A stretch of 35,137 bases of DNA from Mycobacterium sp. (GTDB lineage: Bacteria; Actinomycetota; Actinomycetes; Mycobacteriales; Mycobacteriaceae). Below the pieces are notes generated by a model. The model was not told the DNA's origin. It saw only the letters and a list, made by a program, of their open reading frames with translations, and ran no database searches. Both the position numbers and the translations under genes were made by a program. How positions within the stretch are numbered: position 1 is the stretch's first letter; the number at the start of each line of letters is the position of its first letter. This document shows, piece by piece, positions 8,374 through 15,973 of the stretch. The stretch spans positions 1 through 35,137 of the forward strand of contig NZ_JAFBAT010000043.1 in the NCBI RefSeq assembly GCF_019247615.1. The letters are read 5' to 3'.

Positions 8374-9084
8374 TCAGTCGGTGAAGATTTCGCGGTTGAC
8401 GGTGTGCAGATAGGGGATGGCGAGGAAGGGGGTGATGTAGAAGATGTCGTAGAGCCACCAGCCGACGACCGGCAGCACGACACCGGCGAAGCGCACGTCG
8501 GCGAACATCGTCATGTTGAAGACGTAGCCGATCCAGATCACCACGCCCATCCAGCAGGTGACGACCATCCATTGGTGGCCCCAGCGCTTCATCTGCAGGA
8601 AGCCGATCGCGGCGGCGATGCGCATCGTGAAGACGGTCAGGATGAGCCCGACTTCCCAGGCCTTTTCCCCAGGGCCCGCCGCGCCGCCGACCCAGAGCTC
8701 GTTGTAGTGCCAGAAGTAGCCGGCATCGAACATGTTGCCCCAGCCGTTCAACAGCACCCGGGCGAGCAGAGTGTGGTTTGCCACTAGATCGAGCGCCCAC
8801 CCCACGGTATTGATGGCCGCGTCGATGATGACCAGATAGCCGAGCAGGGTGACGAGCATCGGCCGAACCGAGAGCCCATCCCGTTGCGCCCGGCGCAGCA
8901 ACCGCACGCCCCAAAGGAACAGCGGCAGCCCGAAGATGCCCAACGCCGCGGTGCCGATCAGCAGACTGCCGGAGATCAGCCATTTGTCGGCTCGGCGCTG
9001 CGCAAGCTGCGACCGCTCCGCGTGCTCGTCGAACGTCAGCCCCGGTAGAGCGGGGCCCCGCTCGTGCAGCTTCGGCAGATTCAC
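8374..9084 (-). CDS. Multi-pass membrane protein, paralog 1, first gene of the operon
   Basis: 236 residues from a GTG (VNLPKLHERG) with GGGAGGG 4-10 bases upstream. It has the same five-helix layout as the protein at 5069-5776 and about 80% identity over the last 205 residues; the first 30 residues differ. The candidate metal-site residues are all kept (His104, Asp120, His126, Glu129, His170, Asp196, His227). The 3'-terminal 75 bases are identical between the two genes. It is the promoter-proximal gene, with a TATAGT -10 element and a palindromic operator upstream. Two paralogs in one operon suggest either a heteromeric complex or a duplicated catalytic subunit. Family not recognised. Confidence 0.82.
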   Translation of the reverse strand: MNLPKLHERGPALPGLTFDEHAERSQLAQRRADKWLISGSLLIGTAALGIFGLPLFLWGVRLLRRAQRDGLSVRPMLVTLLGYLVIIDAAINTVGWALDLVANHTLLARVLLNGWGNMFDAGYFWHYNELWVGGAAGPGEKAWEVGLILTVFTMRIAAAIGFLQMKRWGHQWMVVTCWMGVVIWIGYVFNMTMFADVRFAGVVLPVVGWWLYDIFYITPFLAIPYLHTVNREIFTD

Positions 9085-9126
9085 GAACCCTCCCCGTCAT
9101 CGAGGCCGATCGCGCAGGTGCATTGC

Positions 9127-9154
9127 ACTATAACAGGCTGACTTAAGTCAACAA
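9127..9154 (-). promoter_or_regulatory. Promoter with overlapping TGACTTAAGTCA operator for the membrane operon
   Basis: On the minus strand TATAGT (9132-9127) fits the mycobacterial -10 consensus TANNNT, with TTGTTG (9154-9149) 16 bp upstream as a weak -35. The perfect palindrome TGACTTAAGTCA (9139-9150) lies between them, where a bound repressor would block RNA polymerase. The 18-base string TTGTTGACTTAAGTCAGC recurs with one change at 11225-11242. The predicted start near 9120 gives a leader of about 35 bases before the GTG at 9084. Confidence 0.7.
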
Positions 9155-9264
9155 AAGAGCCGATGCGGCCCCAATTGTCCGCCGTAGGTGGCGCAGCAGC
9201 ATTGACAGGCCACCGATATCCAACGAGTCAGCAGAGACCGCCGGGGTGGTCCGAACTCAATTGC

Positions 9265-9276
9265 TGACAGCAGTCA
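9265..9276. promoter_or_regulatory. TGAC-N4-GTCA operator before the first dehydrogenase gene
   Basis: TGACAGCAGTCA keeps both half-sites of the palindromes at 9139-9150 and 11229-11240. It lies 12 bases upstream of a good -35 element and faces the rightward catabolic genes. The three sites surround the TetR gene at 10485-11084, its most likely ligand. Confidence 0.6.
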
Positions 9277-9288
9277 GGTTAGTGACCG

Positions 9289-9318
9289 TTGACACGATGT
9301 TGACGAAGCGCCTACGCT
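9289..9318 (+). promoter_or_regulatory. Promoter of the first dehydrogenase gene
   Basis: TTGACA (9289-9294), an 18-bp spacer, then TACGCT (9313-9318), which fits TANNNT. The start would fall near 9325, shortly before the AAAGGAG ribosome binding site that precedes the ATG at 9345, so the leader is very short. Confidence 0.55.
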
Positions 9319-9344
9319 CAGCCGCTCAGGCCAAAGGAGTAGCA

Positions 9345-10448
9345 ATGACGCCCAATTCGCCGGAAGAGAAGAAGTACCGCGTAATCCAATGGGGCGTAGG
9401 CAATGTCGGAACAGTCGCGCTGCGTCACTTCGCCCACAACCCCGCCTTCGAGGTAGTCGGGGTGCTCTGCAATCGCCCCGAGAAGGTGGGCAGGAACGCC
9501 GGCGAGCTCGTCGGCGTCGCGCCAATCGGGGTGCTTGCCACCACCGACAAGGCGGCGATCGAAGCGCTGGACGCGGACTGCGTTTTCTACGCGCCGCTGT
9601 GGTCGGATCCCGACGAGGTCTGCCGCCTGCTGCGCGCGGGCAAGAACGTCGTCGCGTCGGGTGGCGCGTGGTGGTTTCGCACCGAGCACAGTCAGGCCGA
9701 CATCGACAAGATCGACGCCGCGTGCCGCGAGGGCGGGACGTCGTTCCACGCGGGCGGTGTCAACCCCGGCTTCGCCGGAGACCTGCTCGTCCTGACGCTG
9801 GCCCGCATCGTGAGCCGGATCGACGCCATCCACATCTACGAGGTGGTGAATTTCGGCAAGGACACCTTGAAGTACCTGCACGAAATGGGGATGGGGAAAA
9901 CTCCCGAAGAGTTCATGGCCGGGCCGAACCTGCTGGGCAACGCCTGGCCACTGTTCGCCCAATCGATGGCCATGGTGGTCGACGGCCTGGGGAAGACGGT
10001 CGAGAAGTACACGACGGACGTCGAGCTGGGAACGGCGATCCGCGACATCCCCTTTGAAGGCGGAGCGACCAGCGACATGCCGGGCTTCAAGGGCTCGATC
10101 AAGAAGGGCACCGTCGCCTCCCAGCATCACAAGTGGACGACGTGGGTCGACGGCAAGCCCCTCATCACGTTCCACGAGATGTACACCATGGACGAATACG
10201 ATGCCATTGAGCCGCAGCCGGATTGGGGCGGACATTATCACTACCGCATCGTGATCGAGGGTGACGAGCCCACCGAGCTGATCCTGCAGGCGCCGGCGGA
10301 TCCGCAGGGCAACTACCCCAAGCCGGGCTACACCTGGACCGCGATGGGCCCGGCGAACACGGTTCCGGCCGTGTGCGAGGCCGCGCCGGGATTCCTCACC
10401 CACAAGGAGCTCGGGCTGGTGCCGTTGCGCGGCCTGGTGCGCTCGTAG
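9345..10448 (+). CDS. DapB-like / 2,4-diaminopentanoate dehydrogenase-like NAD(P)-dependent oxidoreductase 1
   Basis: 367 residues from the ATG preceded by AAAGGAG. The frame is open further upstream, but there is no comparable start signal there. The N-terminus is a Rossmann fold (VIQWGVGNVGTVALRH), and the rest resembles the dihydrodipicolinate reductase/diaminopentanoate dehydrogenase C-terminal region, with the NPGFAGD segment at about 145. Mycobacteria carry many of these in lipid and steroid-type catabolic clusters, mostly without known substrate. A homologue lies at 12147-13229. It is divergent from the membrane operon, and both promoters carry the same operator, so they should respond together. 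I infer a role as a dehydrogenase/reductase on a pathway intermediate rather than in lysine synthesis. Confidence 0.85.
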   Translation: MTPNSPEEKKYRVIQWGVGNVGTVALRHFAHNPAFEVVGVLCNRPEKVGRNAGELVGVAPIGVLATTDKAAIEALDADCVFYAPLWSDPDEVCRLLRAGKNVVASGGAWWFRTEHSQADIDKIDAACREGGTSFHAGGVNPGFAGDLLVLTLARIVSRIDAIHIYEVVNFGKDTLKYLHEMGMGKTPEEFMAGPNLLGNAWPLFAQSMAMVVDGLGKTVEKYTTDVELGTAIRDIPFEGGATSDMPGFKGSIKKGTVASQHHKWTTWVDGKPLITFHEMYTMDEYDAIEPQPDWGGHYHYRIVIEGDEPTELILQAPADPQGNYPKPGYTWTAMGPANTVPAVCEAAPGFLTHKELGLVPLRGLVRS

Positions 10449-10484
10449 CGTCGGGCGTTGCGGCGCAGGCCTTTTGAAGCGTGG

Positions 10485-11084
10485 TCAGGGCTGCAAGCTG
10501 CGCAGCGCACGCGCCACGTAGTCTTCCAGCAGATCGTGGCCGGTCGGCCAGTGGTTCGTGGTGATCAACAGAGAGTAGAGACCCAGCAGGAAGAACACCG
10601 CGCTGTTCATCGGGTTGACTTGCGGATCCGTTTCTCCGCGCTCTTGGGCAAGCGCGATTTCCTGCGCGACCAAGACGACCAAGGGGTGATCCCGGCCGTC
10701 CTCGGTGGGCGGGCGGGTCTGGGAGAAGTGCAGCGCGAGAAAGTCATTGAAGAGCAGATAGCCCAATCGACGTTCCAGCCCGACCACGACGCGGACCGCC
10801 TCGTTCAACGCGGCGGCAAGATCGTGCTCGGACTTCAGGAACTGCGCGAACTGCTTGGCTATGCGGTCCTCTTCCCGGCGCTCCAGCTCCAGCAGCACAT
10901 GCTCCTTGGTGGGAAAGTGAAAAAAGAAGGTGCCGTGGGCGACTCCCGCGGCGGCCACGATGGCGCTGACGTCGGCCTCGGCCATCCCCGCGCGGGCGAA
11001 CTCCGCGATCGCGGCGCCCATCAAGCGCTCCCGCGTCTGTAAGCGCTTGGCTTCGCGCACAGACACCCGGTCCGTCACAGCCAT
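10485..11084 (-). CDS. TetR-family transcriptional regulator 1
   Basis: 199 residues from the ATG with GAGG 6 bases upstream; the GTG 12 bases further up would place the ribosome binding site inside the gene. Residues about 12-60 form the TetR helix-turn-helix (ERLMGAAIAEFARAG, then VAHGTFFFHFPTKEHVL). The C-terminal part is a ligand-binding domain with hydrophobic helices. It is convergent with the dehydrogenase on its left and divergent from the SDR on its right. One TGAC-N4-GTCA operator lies in the shared upstream region and two more lie upstream of the membrane operon and the dehydrogenase. It is therefore the best candidate for local repressor of both halves of the block. The inducer is probably a substrate or CoA ester of the pathway. 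Confidence 0.9.
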   Translation of the reverse strand: MAVTDRVSVREAKRLQTRERLMGAAIAEFARAGMAEADVSAIVAAAGVAHGTFFFHFPTKEHVLLELERREEDRIAKQFAQFLKSEHDLAAALNEAVRVVVGLERRLGYLLFNDFLALHFSQTRPPTEDGRDHPLVVLVAQEIALAQERGETDPQVNPMNSAVFFLLGLYSLLITTNHWPTGHDLLEDYVARALRSLQP

Positions 11085-11227
11085 TTCTTTCCTCACGGTT
11101 GACCCGACTCATACCAGAGCAGCGAGGCTAACAGATCATTATGCCGTGTTCCCGCCAAAAAGGCTTGCACAACTTGATCACTATCGAGACGTCGCGCGCC
11201 GCGACAGTGCCAACCTCGGCAAATTTG

Positions 11228-11256
11228 TTGACTTTAGTCAGCAAGGTTCCTAGATT
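11228..11256 (+). promoter_or_regulatory. SDR promoter with operator overlapping the -35
   Basis: TTGACT (11228-11233), exactly 17 bp, then TAGATT (11251-11256). The palindrome TGACTTTAGTCA (11229-11240) covers the -35 element. This is the best-formed promoter/operator of the three, and TTGTTGACTTTAGTCAGC differs by one base from the copy before the membrane operon. Confidence 0.7.
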
Positions 11257-11296
11257 GAAACCGCGACACCACGCACCATCCCCGAAGGAGCCCGGC

Positions 11297-12085
11297 ATGG
11301 CGTTGGAGCAATTCCGGCTGGATGGACAGGTCGCGATCGTCACGGGCGCCGGCAAGGGTGTTGGGGCAGGCATCGCACGGGTGTTGGCGGAGGCCGGGGC
11401 GACGGTTGTCGGGACCGCACGCACCGAAGCGGATATCGTTGGCACGGTTGAGGGTATCGAGGCCGCGGGCGGCAAGGGGCTGGCGCTCGTCGCGGACGCG
11501 ATGAGCCGTCCCGACGGCGAACGCGTCGTGAACACGGCCGTGGAGCGCTTCGGGCGCATCGATATTCTGGTCAACAATGTCGGCGGGGCGACGTACGCGC
11601 GGTTCCTGGATATCACCGACGAAGACTTCCGGCACACCTTCGACTGGTGTGTGACATCGGCTTTCATCATGAGTCAGCTCGCGGCCCCGCACATGCTCAG
11701 CGCCGGACGCGGCTCCATCATCAACATCTCGTCGGGCTCGGCCCGATTCGGCATCCGGGCGCTGACCGCCTATTGCGTGGCGAAGGGCGGACTCGAAGCG
11801 CTCACCCGCGCCATGGCGCAGGAACTCGCGCCGAAGATTCGTGTCAACGCCATCGCACTCGGGTCGTTCGCCACCGACGGACTGCAGAGCAGCCTGGACC
11901 TGATGCCTGGGTCGCTAGAGAAGATGCAGGAGAACACGCCGCTGCATCGCCTGGGCGACGTCGAGGACCTCGGACGGCTCGCGGTGTATCTATCCACGCG
12001 CGATTGCTACGCGACCAACGCCACCTTCCACGTCGACGGCGGCATCGACTCCAACAATTCGCCGCTGCCGATACCGGACTACTGA
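11297..12085 (+). CDS. Short-chain dehydrogenase/reductase 1
   Basis: 262 residues from the ATG with AAGGAG 6 bases upstream; the longer open frame to 11141 would cross the promoter. Classical SDR: TGAGKGVG cofactor motif near residue 15, NNVGG, ISSGSA with the catalytic Ser, and YCVAK with Tyr and Lys. The C-terminus (FHVDGGIDSNN) is typical of FabG-like and hydroxysteroid-type members. It should oxidise or reduce a secondary alcohol/ketone with NAD(P). It is the first of the rightward genes SDR - dehydrogenase 2 - SDR 2, which are separated by 61 and 0 bp and are probably one operon under the operator-controlled promoter at 11228. Confidence 0.88.
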   Translation: MALEQFRLDGQVAIVTGAGKGVGAGIARVLAEAGATVVGTARTEADIVGTVEGIEAAGGKGLALVADAMSRPDGERVVNTAVERFGRIDILVNNVGGATYARFLDITDEDFRHTFDWCVTSAFIMSQLAAPHMLSAGRGSIINISSGSARFGIRALTAYCVAKGGLEALTRAMAQELAPKIRVNAIALGSFATDGLQSSLDLMPGSLEKMQENTPLHRLGDVEDLGRLAVYLSTRDCYATNATFHVDGGIDSNNSPLPIPDY

Positions 12086-12146
12086 CCCGAACCGCGATTC
12101 AACGCGTCATGATGGGTCATCACCCACCAGTGAAGATGAGGTAACC

Positions 12147-13229
12147 GTGCGCAGAGTCATTCAATTCTCGACCGGCAACGTGGGCCGGCATTCACTGCGG
12201 GCGATCATCGGCCGGCCGGATCTCGAACTGGTCGGCGTGCACGCCGCAAGCCCCGACAAGGTCGGCAAGGACGCGGCGCAGCTGTGTGGACTCGACATAC
12301 CGACCGGCATCGTCGCCACCGACGACATCGACGCCCTGGTCAAGCTCGGGGCGGACTGCGTCGTCTACACGGCGCAAGGGGAGACCCGTCCGATGGAGGC
12401 CATCGAACAGATGGCCAGCTTCCTGGCGGGGGGTACCAACGTCGTCGGCACGTCGCTCGTCTGGCTGGTCACCCCGCATCACGCCGAAGACTGGTTGCGG
12501 GTGCCCCTGGAGCGCGCCTGTGCGCAAGGCAATACCTCGCTCTACGTCAACGGCATCGACCCCGGCTTCTCCGGCGACACGCTGGTGCACGCTGCGGTCA
12601 GCCTGACCACCCGCGTCGAGTCGATCACCGTGCAGGAGATCTTCGACTACGGCAACTACGACGATGCCGAGTTCACCGGTGCCGCAATGGGATTCGGAAG
12701 GACAGCGGACGACGAGCCGGCGATGATGTTCCTGCCCGGGGTGATCGTCGCGATGTGGGGAGGCCAGGTGCGCAGCCTGGCCGACCATCTCGACGTCAAA
12801 CTCGACGATGTGCGCCAGCGCGTCGAACCGTGGTACACGCCGGAGCGCATCGACTGCATGATGATGACGGTGGAACCGGGGCAGATGGCCGCGGTGCGAT
12901 TCGCCACCGAGGGCGTCCTCGACGACAAACCGGTGATCACCCTCGAGCACGTCACCAGGCTGACCACAGCGGCGGCACCGGACTGGGAATTCCCGCCCGA
13001 GGGCCACACCGGCGTCCACCGGGTCGTCGTGGAGGGTGAACCGCGGGTGGAAATCAACACCCACGTTTCTCATCCGCTTTTCGATTCCACTGATGCCGGC
13101 TGCATCTCGACGGCGGGTCGCGCCGTCAATGCGATCGATTGGGTGTGCCGCGCGCCCCAGGGCCTGGTCAGCGTGGAGGACATCCCGCTCTCGGCGACGA
13201 TGCGCGGCGCGATGTGGAGCGAGCGTTAG
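12147..13229 (+). CDS. DapB-like / diaminopentanoate dehydrogenase-like oxidoreductase 2
   Basis: 360 residues from a GTG with GATGAGG just upstream. Rossmann start VIQFSTGNVGRHSLR, then the ADCVVYTAQG and NGIDPGFSGDTLVHA segments that correspond to those of the gene at 9345-10448. The two are clearly homologous but distant. The gene abuts the mycofactocin-type SDR (TAG followed directly by ATG), so it is translated with it. The family is called dihydrodipicolinate reductase-like by fold only; the real substrate is unknown. Having two such enzymes in one regulon suggests two related redox steps. Confidence 0.83.
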   Translation: MRRVIQFSTGNVGRHSLRAIIGRPDLELVGVHAASPDKVGKDAAQLCGLDIPTGIVATDDIDALVKLGADCVVYTAQGETRPMEAIEQMASFLAGGTNVVGTSLVWLVTPHHAEDWLRVPLERACAQGNTSLYVNGIDPGFSGDTLVHAAVSLTTRVESITVQEIFDYGNYDDAEFTGAAMGFGRTADDEPAMMFLPGVIVAMWGGQVRSLADHLDVKLDDVRQRVEPWYTPERIDCMMMTVEPGQMAAVRFATEGVLDDKPVITLEHVTRLTTAAAPDWEFPPEGHTGVHRVVVEGEPRVEINTHVSHPLFDSTDAGCISTAGRAVNAIDWVCRAPQGLVSVEDIPLSATMRGAMWSER

Positions 13230-14030
13230 ATGCGCGTTGCCGGAAAACGCATTCTGATTACCGGCGCCGCTCGCGGTATGGGCCGCGGCCACGCGCTGCG
13301 GCTCGCCGAAGAGGGCGCGGACCTGATCCTGGTCGATATCTGCCAATCCCTGCCGCAGATCGAATACGCCTTGGGCACAAAGGAAGACCTCGACGAAACG
13401 GTGCGATTGGTCGGCGAGTTCGGCCGCCGCTGTGTGAGTTACGTCGTCGACGTCCGCGACGACCAACAGCTGCGCTCGGCGGTCGACGACGGCGCCGGAC
13501 AACTGGGCGGCCTCGACGGGGCGGTTGCGAACGCGGGCGTGTTGACGGTGGCGCCCTGGGACAGGACGACCGCCGATCAGTGGCGCACGGTGGTCGACGT
13601 GAACCTGATCGGGGTGTGGAACACCTGCGCGGCGGCGATACCCCACCTGCTCGAGCAGGGCGGTGGCAGCCTCGTCAACATCAGCTCGGCCGGCGCCCTC
13701 AAGGGATTTCCGCTGCAAACGCCCTACACCGCGGCGAAGTACGGCGTCGTTGGATTGACGCTCGCGTTGGCCAACGAACTGGCCGCGCAGAACGTGCGCG
13801 TCAACACGGTGCTTCCGACCGGTGTCCCCACCGGGATGGTCCCGCCGTCGTTCGGACCGCTTCTGGGCGAGCAACGGTCCGACCTGATCCCGATCTTCGT
13901 CAATGCGATGCCGACGCCGGCCGTCGAGCCCGTCGACGTCAGCAATGCGGTGCTGTTCCTGCTATCCGATGAGTCGCGGTATGTGACGGGTCTGCAGTTC
14001 AAGGTCGACGCCGGGGTGACCATCAACTAA
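13230..14030 (+). CDS. Mycofactocin-coupled SDR family oxidoreductase
   Basis: 266 residues starting at the ATG right after the preceding stop. SDR motifs: TGAARGMGRGHA near residue 11, NAGV, ISSAG and YTAAK. The feature that sets it apart is the insertion after the second beta strand, DICQSLPQIEYALGTKEDL, which is characteristic of SDRs that hold NAD tightly and pass electrons to the peptide-derived cofactor mycofactocin. These enzymes typically oxidise alcohols (ethanol, carveol or other terpenoid alcohols). No mycofactocin biosynthesis genes are in the window; in mycobacteria they are encoded elsewhere. This is the strongest clue that the block handles an alcohol intermediate. Confidence 0.85.
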   Translation: MRVAGKRILITGAARGMGRGHALRLAEEGADLILVDICQSLPQIEYALGTKEDLDETVRLVGEFGRRCVSYVVDVRDDQQLRSAVDDGAGQLGGLDGAVANAGVLTVAPWDRTTADQWRTVVDVNLIGVWNTCAAAIPHLLEQGGGSLVNISSAGALKGFPLQTPYTAAKYGVVGLTLALANELAAQNVRVNTVLPTGVPTGMVPPSFGPLLGEQRSDLIPIFVNAMPTPAVEPVDVSNAVLFLLSDESRYVTGLQFKVDAGVTIN

Positions 14031-14035
14031 ACCGC

Positions 14036-14665
14036 TTACAGCGGCCAGCTATTCGGCTCCGTCGTGTAGCGCAATGCGGCGGCGGGCGGCAGCGGCTCTC
14101 TCTTGTTGGTCGAGATGGCATCGACGACGAGTGCGACGTACCGTCGCCAGCCATCGCTGTCCGCATCCATCGTCGACAACACGCTGTAGAGCATCGCGAC
14201 GAGGCGGGGTAGGTCATCGGCGACCAGATCGGCGCGAATCCGGCCGACTCGCTGGCCTTCTCGGACGAGGTCGCCGAGCGCCTCGTTGAGCGAAACCGAG
14301 ATGTCGGACGTGAGCGACCCGGCCCGATGCGCGGCGGTCAGCAAGTTCTGCTCGCGCGCGCCCAGCGCTATCGCCGCCTCGATCAGTTGGGTGAGGCCGC
14401 GCAACGGGTCGTCGACGCGGCGGGCGCTGTCGATCACCGGTGTGAGGTCCTCGGCGACGCTTTGATCCAGGGCGGCCCGGACCAGGTCGGCTTTGGTCGG
14501 GAACCGGCGGTAGAGGGTTCGCTCCCCGACGCCGGCCCGGCGCGCGACCGCCTCCACCGGTGCGTCGGGCCCGAGCTCGCCGTACACGTCCCGCGCCGCG
14601 CGCAAGATGCGCTCGACGTTGCGCGCCGCGTCCGCCCGCAACGGTCGGTCTTCGACCGCGGTCAT
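14036..14665 (-). CDS. TetR-family transcriptional regulator 2
   Basis: 209 residues. The N-terminal HTH runs from about 17 to 63 (ILRAARDVYGELG, then GVGERTLYRRFPTKADLV), and the C-terminal portion has hydrophobic helices of the SBP_bac/TetR_C type. It is convergent with the mycofactocin-type SDR, 5 bp from its stop, and divergent from the P450. The shared upstream region holds inverted repeats that differ in sequence from the TGAC-N4-GTCA sites, so this regulator probably controls the P450-SDR pair and itself, separately from regulator 1. Confidence 0.9.
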   Translation of the reverse strand: MTAVEDRPLRADAARNVERILRAARDVYGELGPDAPVEAVARRAGVGERTLYRRFPTKADLVRAALDQSVAEDLTPVIDSARRVDDPLRGLTQLIEAAIALGAREQNLLTAAHRAGSLTSDISVSLNEALGDLVREGQRVGRIRADLVADDLPRLVAMLYSVLSTMDADSDGWRRYVALVVDAISTNKREPLPPAAALRYTTEPNSWPL

Positions 14666-14685
14666 GGTGACAGCCTAACTGACGG

Positions 14686-14728
14686 TTGACTGTCAATTGG
14701 CTGGGCTCTACGCTCGGATAATTGACAG
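14686..14728. promoter_or_regulatory. Inverted-repeat operator region between TetR 2 and the P450
   Basis: TTGACTGTCAA (14686-14696) is a perfect palindrome around a central T. In addition CTGTCAATT (14690-14698) is repeated in inverse as AATTGACAG (14720-14728). GATAAT at 14717-14722, a plausible -10 for the P450, is embedded in the second half-site. The arrangement fits autoregulation and repression of the P450 by TetR 2. Confidence 0.55.
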
Positions 14729-14758
14729 CCCTCTGCCACTTAACAGGAAATGCCGCTG

Positions 14759-15973
14759 ATGTCAACAACTTCCGAATGCTGCGCCGACGCCGATCTTCCT
14801 GTGCTGCCCCGGCCGCGAGCCGCGCGTTGCCCGCTTGCGCCTCCGGCAGAGTTCGCGGATTGGCGGGAGCTGCCCGGGCTACGCGAGGCGATGTTCCAGG
14901 GCAACCGGGTCTGGGTGGTCAGCCGCTACCAGGACATCAGGGCGGCGCTGGTCGATCCGCGCCTGTCGGCGAAGACCATTCCGGACTCGATCATGCCGAA
15001 GGACGAAGACAACAAGGTCCCGGTGATGTTCGCGCGGACCGACGATCCCGAGCATCAACGATTGCGGCGCATGATGACCAGCAACTTCACCTTCAGGCGT
15101 TGCGAATCAATGCGGCCCCAGATCCAGGACATGGTGGACCACTATCTCGCCCGGATGATCGAGCACGGCGCGCCGGCCGATCTGGTGCGCGAATTCGCGT
15201 TGCCGGTGCCGTCAATGGTGATCGCGCTGCTGCTGGGCGTGCCGCCCGAAGACCTCGGGCTCTTCCAGCACAACACCACGAAGGGGCTTGACCAGAGGTC
15301 CTCCGACGAGGAAAAGGGACAGGCCTTCGGGGCCATGTACGCCTACATCGAGGAGTTGGTGCAGCGCAAGGAACGCGAACCCGGTGACGACTTGATCAGC
15401 CGCCTGGTGACCGAATACGTGGCGACGGGCCAACTCGACCATGCCACGGCGGCTATGAACGCCGTCATCATGATGCAGGCCGGCCACGAAACCACCGCCA
15501 ACATGATCTCGTTGGGAACGGTTGCGCTGCTGGAACATCCGGAGGTATTCGAGCGACTCGGACAAACCGACGATCCCGCCGTCGTGGCGAATATCATCGA
15601 AGAGCTGATGCGGTATCTCACCATCGTGCACAGCCAGGTCGATCGCGTGGCGACTGAAGATCTGATGATCGCCGGCCAGCTGATTCACGCCGGGGAGTAC
15701 GTCATGATGAACCTGCCCGCCGGGAACTGGGACGCCGAGTTCGTCGACAATCCGGAATCGTTCGACCCCGACCGAAACCCCCGCGGTCACCTGGGCTTCG
15801 GGTACGGTGTGCATCAATGCATCGGGGCAAACCTGGCCCGCGTCGAGATGCAGGTCGCGTTCGCCACGCTGGCCCGCCGGCTACCCGGGCTCGAACTGGC
15901 GGTAACGCCGGCGGAACTGAGGTTCAAAGACGCGAATATCTACGGCATGAAAGAACTTCCGGTGAGCTGGTGA
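14759..15973 (+). CDS. Cytochrome P450
   Basis: 404 residues from the second ATG, which has AGGAA 9 bases upstream; the ATG at 14750 is abutted by that same AGGAA and so is less likely. All P450 hallmarks are present: the I-helix AGHETTAN, the K-helix EELMR (ExxR) and the haem loop FGYGVHQCIGANLAR, whose thiolate ligand is Cys354. It is a soluble bacterial class I enzyme that needs ferredoxin partners, none of which are encoded nearby. It ends in a GTGA overlap with the next SDR, so hydroxylation and subsequent alcohol oxidation are probably consecutive steps. Substrate not predictable from sequence; the context suggests a hydrophobic lipid or terpenoid. Confidence 0.93.
   Translation: MSTTSECCADADLPVLPRPRAARCPLAPPAEFADWRELPGLREAMFQGNRVWVVSRYQDIRAALVDPRLSAKTIPDSIMPKDEDNKVPVMFARTDDPEHQRLRRMMTSNFTFRRCESMRPQIQDMVDHYLARMIEHGAPADLVREFALPVPSMVIALLLGVPPEDLGLFQHNTTKGLDQRSSDEEKGQAFGAMYAYIEELVQRKEREPGDDLISRLVTEYVATGQLDHATAAMNAVIMMQAGHETTANMISLGTVALLEHPEVFERLGQTDDPAVVANIIEELMRYLTIVHSQVDRVATEDLMIAGQLIHAGEYVMMNLPAGNWDAEFVDNPESFDPDRNPRGHLGFGYGVHQCIGANLARVEMQVAFATLARRLPGLELAVTPAELRFKDANIYGMKELPVSW

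Noticed and set aside
8374-9084. AveC-type spirocyclase
   Set aside because: Mycobacterial AveC-like proteins that I recall are longer (over 300 residues) and end in a Cys-rich segment; this 236-residue protein shares no motif with them that I can point to.
11141-11296. Longer N-terminus for SDR 1
   Set aside because: It would translate through the promoter and operator at 11228-11256; the ATG at 11297 has AAGGAG at ideal spacing and begins the normal SDR N-terminus.
12192-13874. Minus-strand open frame of 560 codons opposite dehydrogenase 2 and the mycofactocin-type SDR
   Set aside because: Antisense shadow of two genes with conserved motifs; composition is atypical and there is no start signal.
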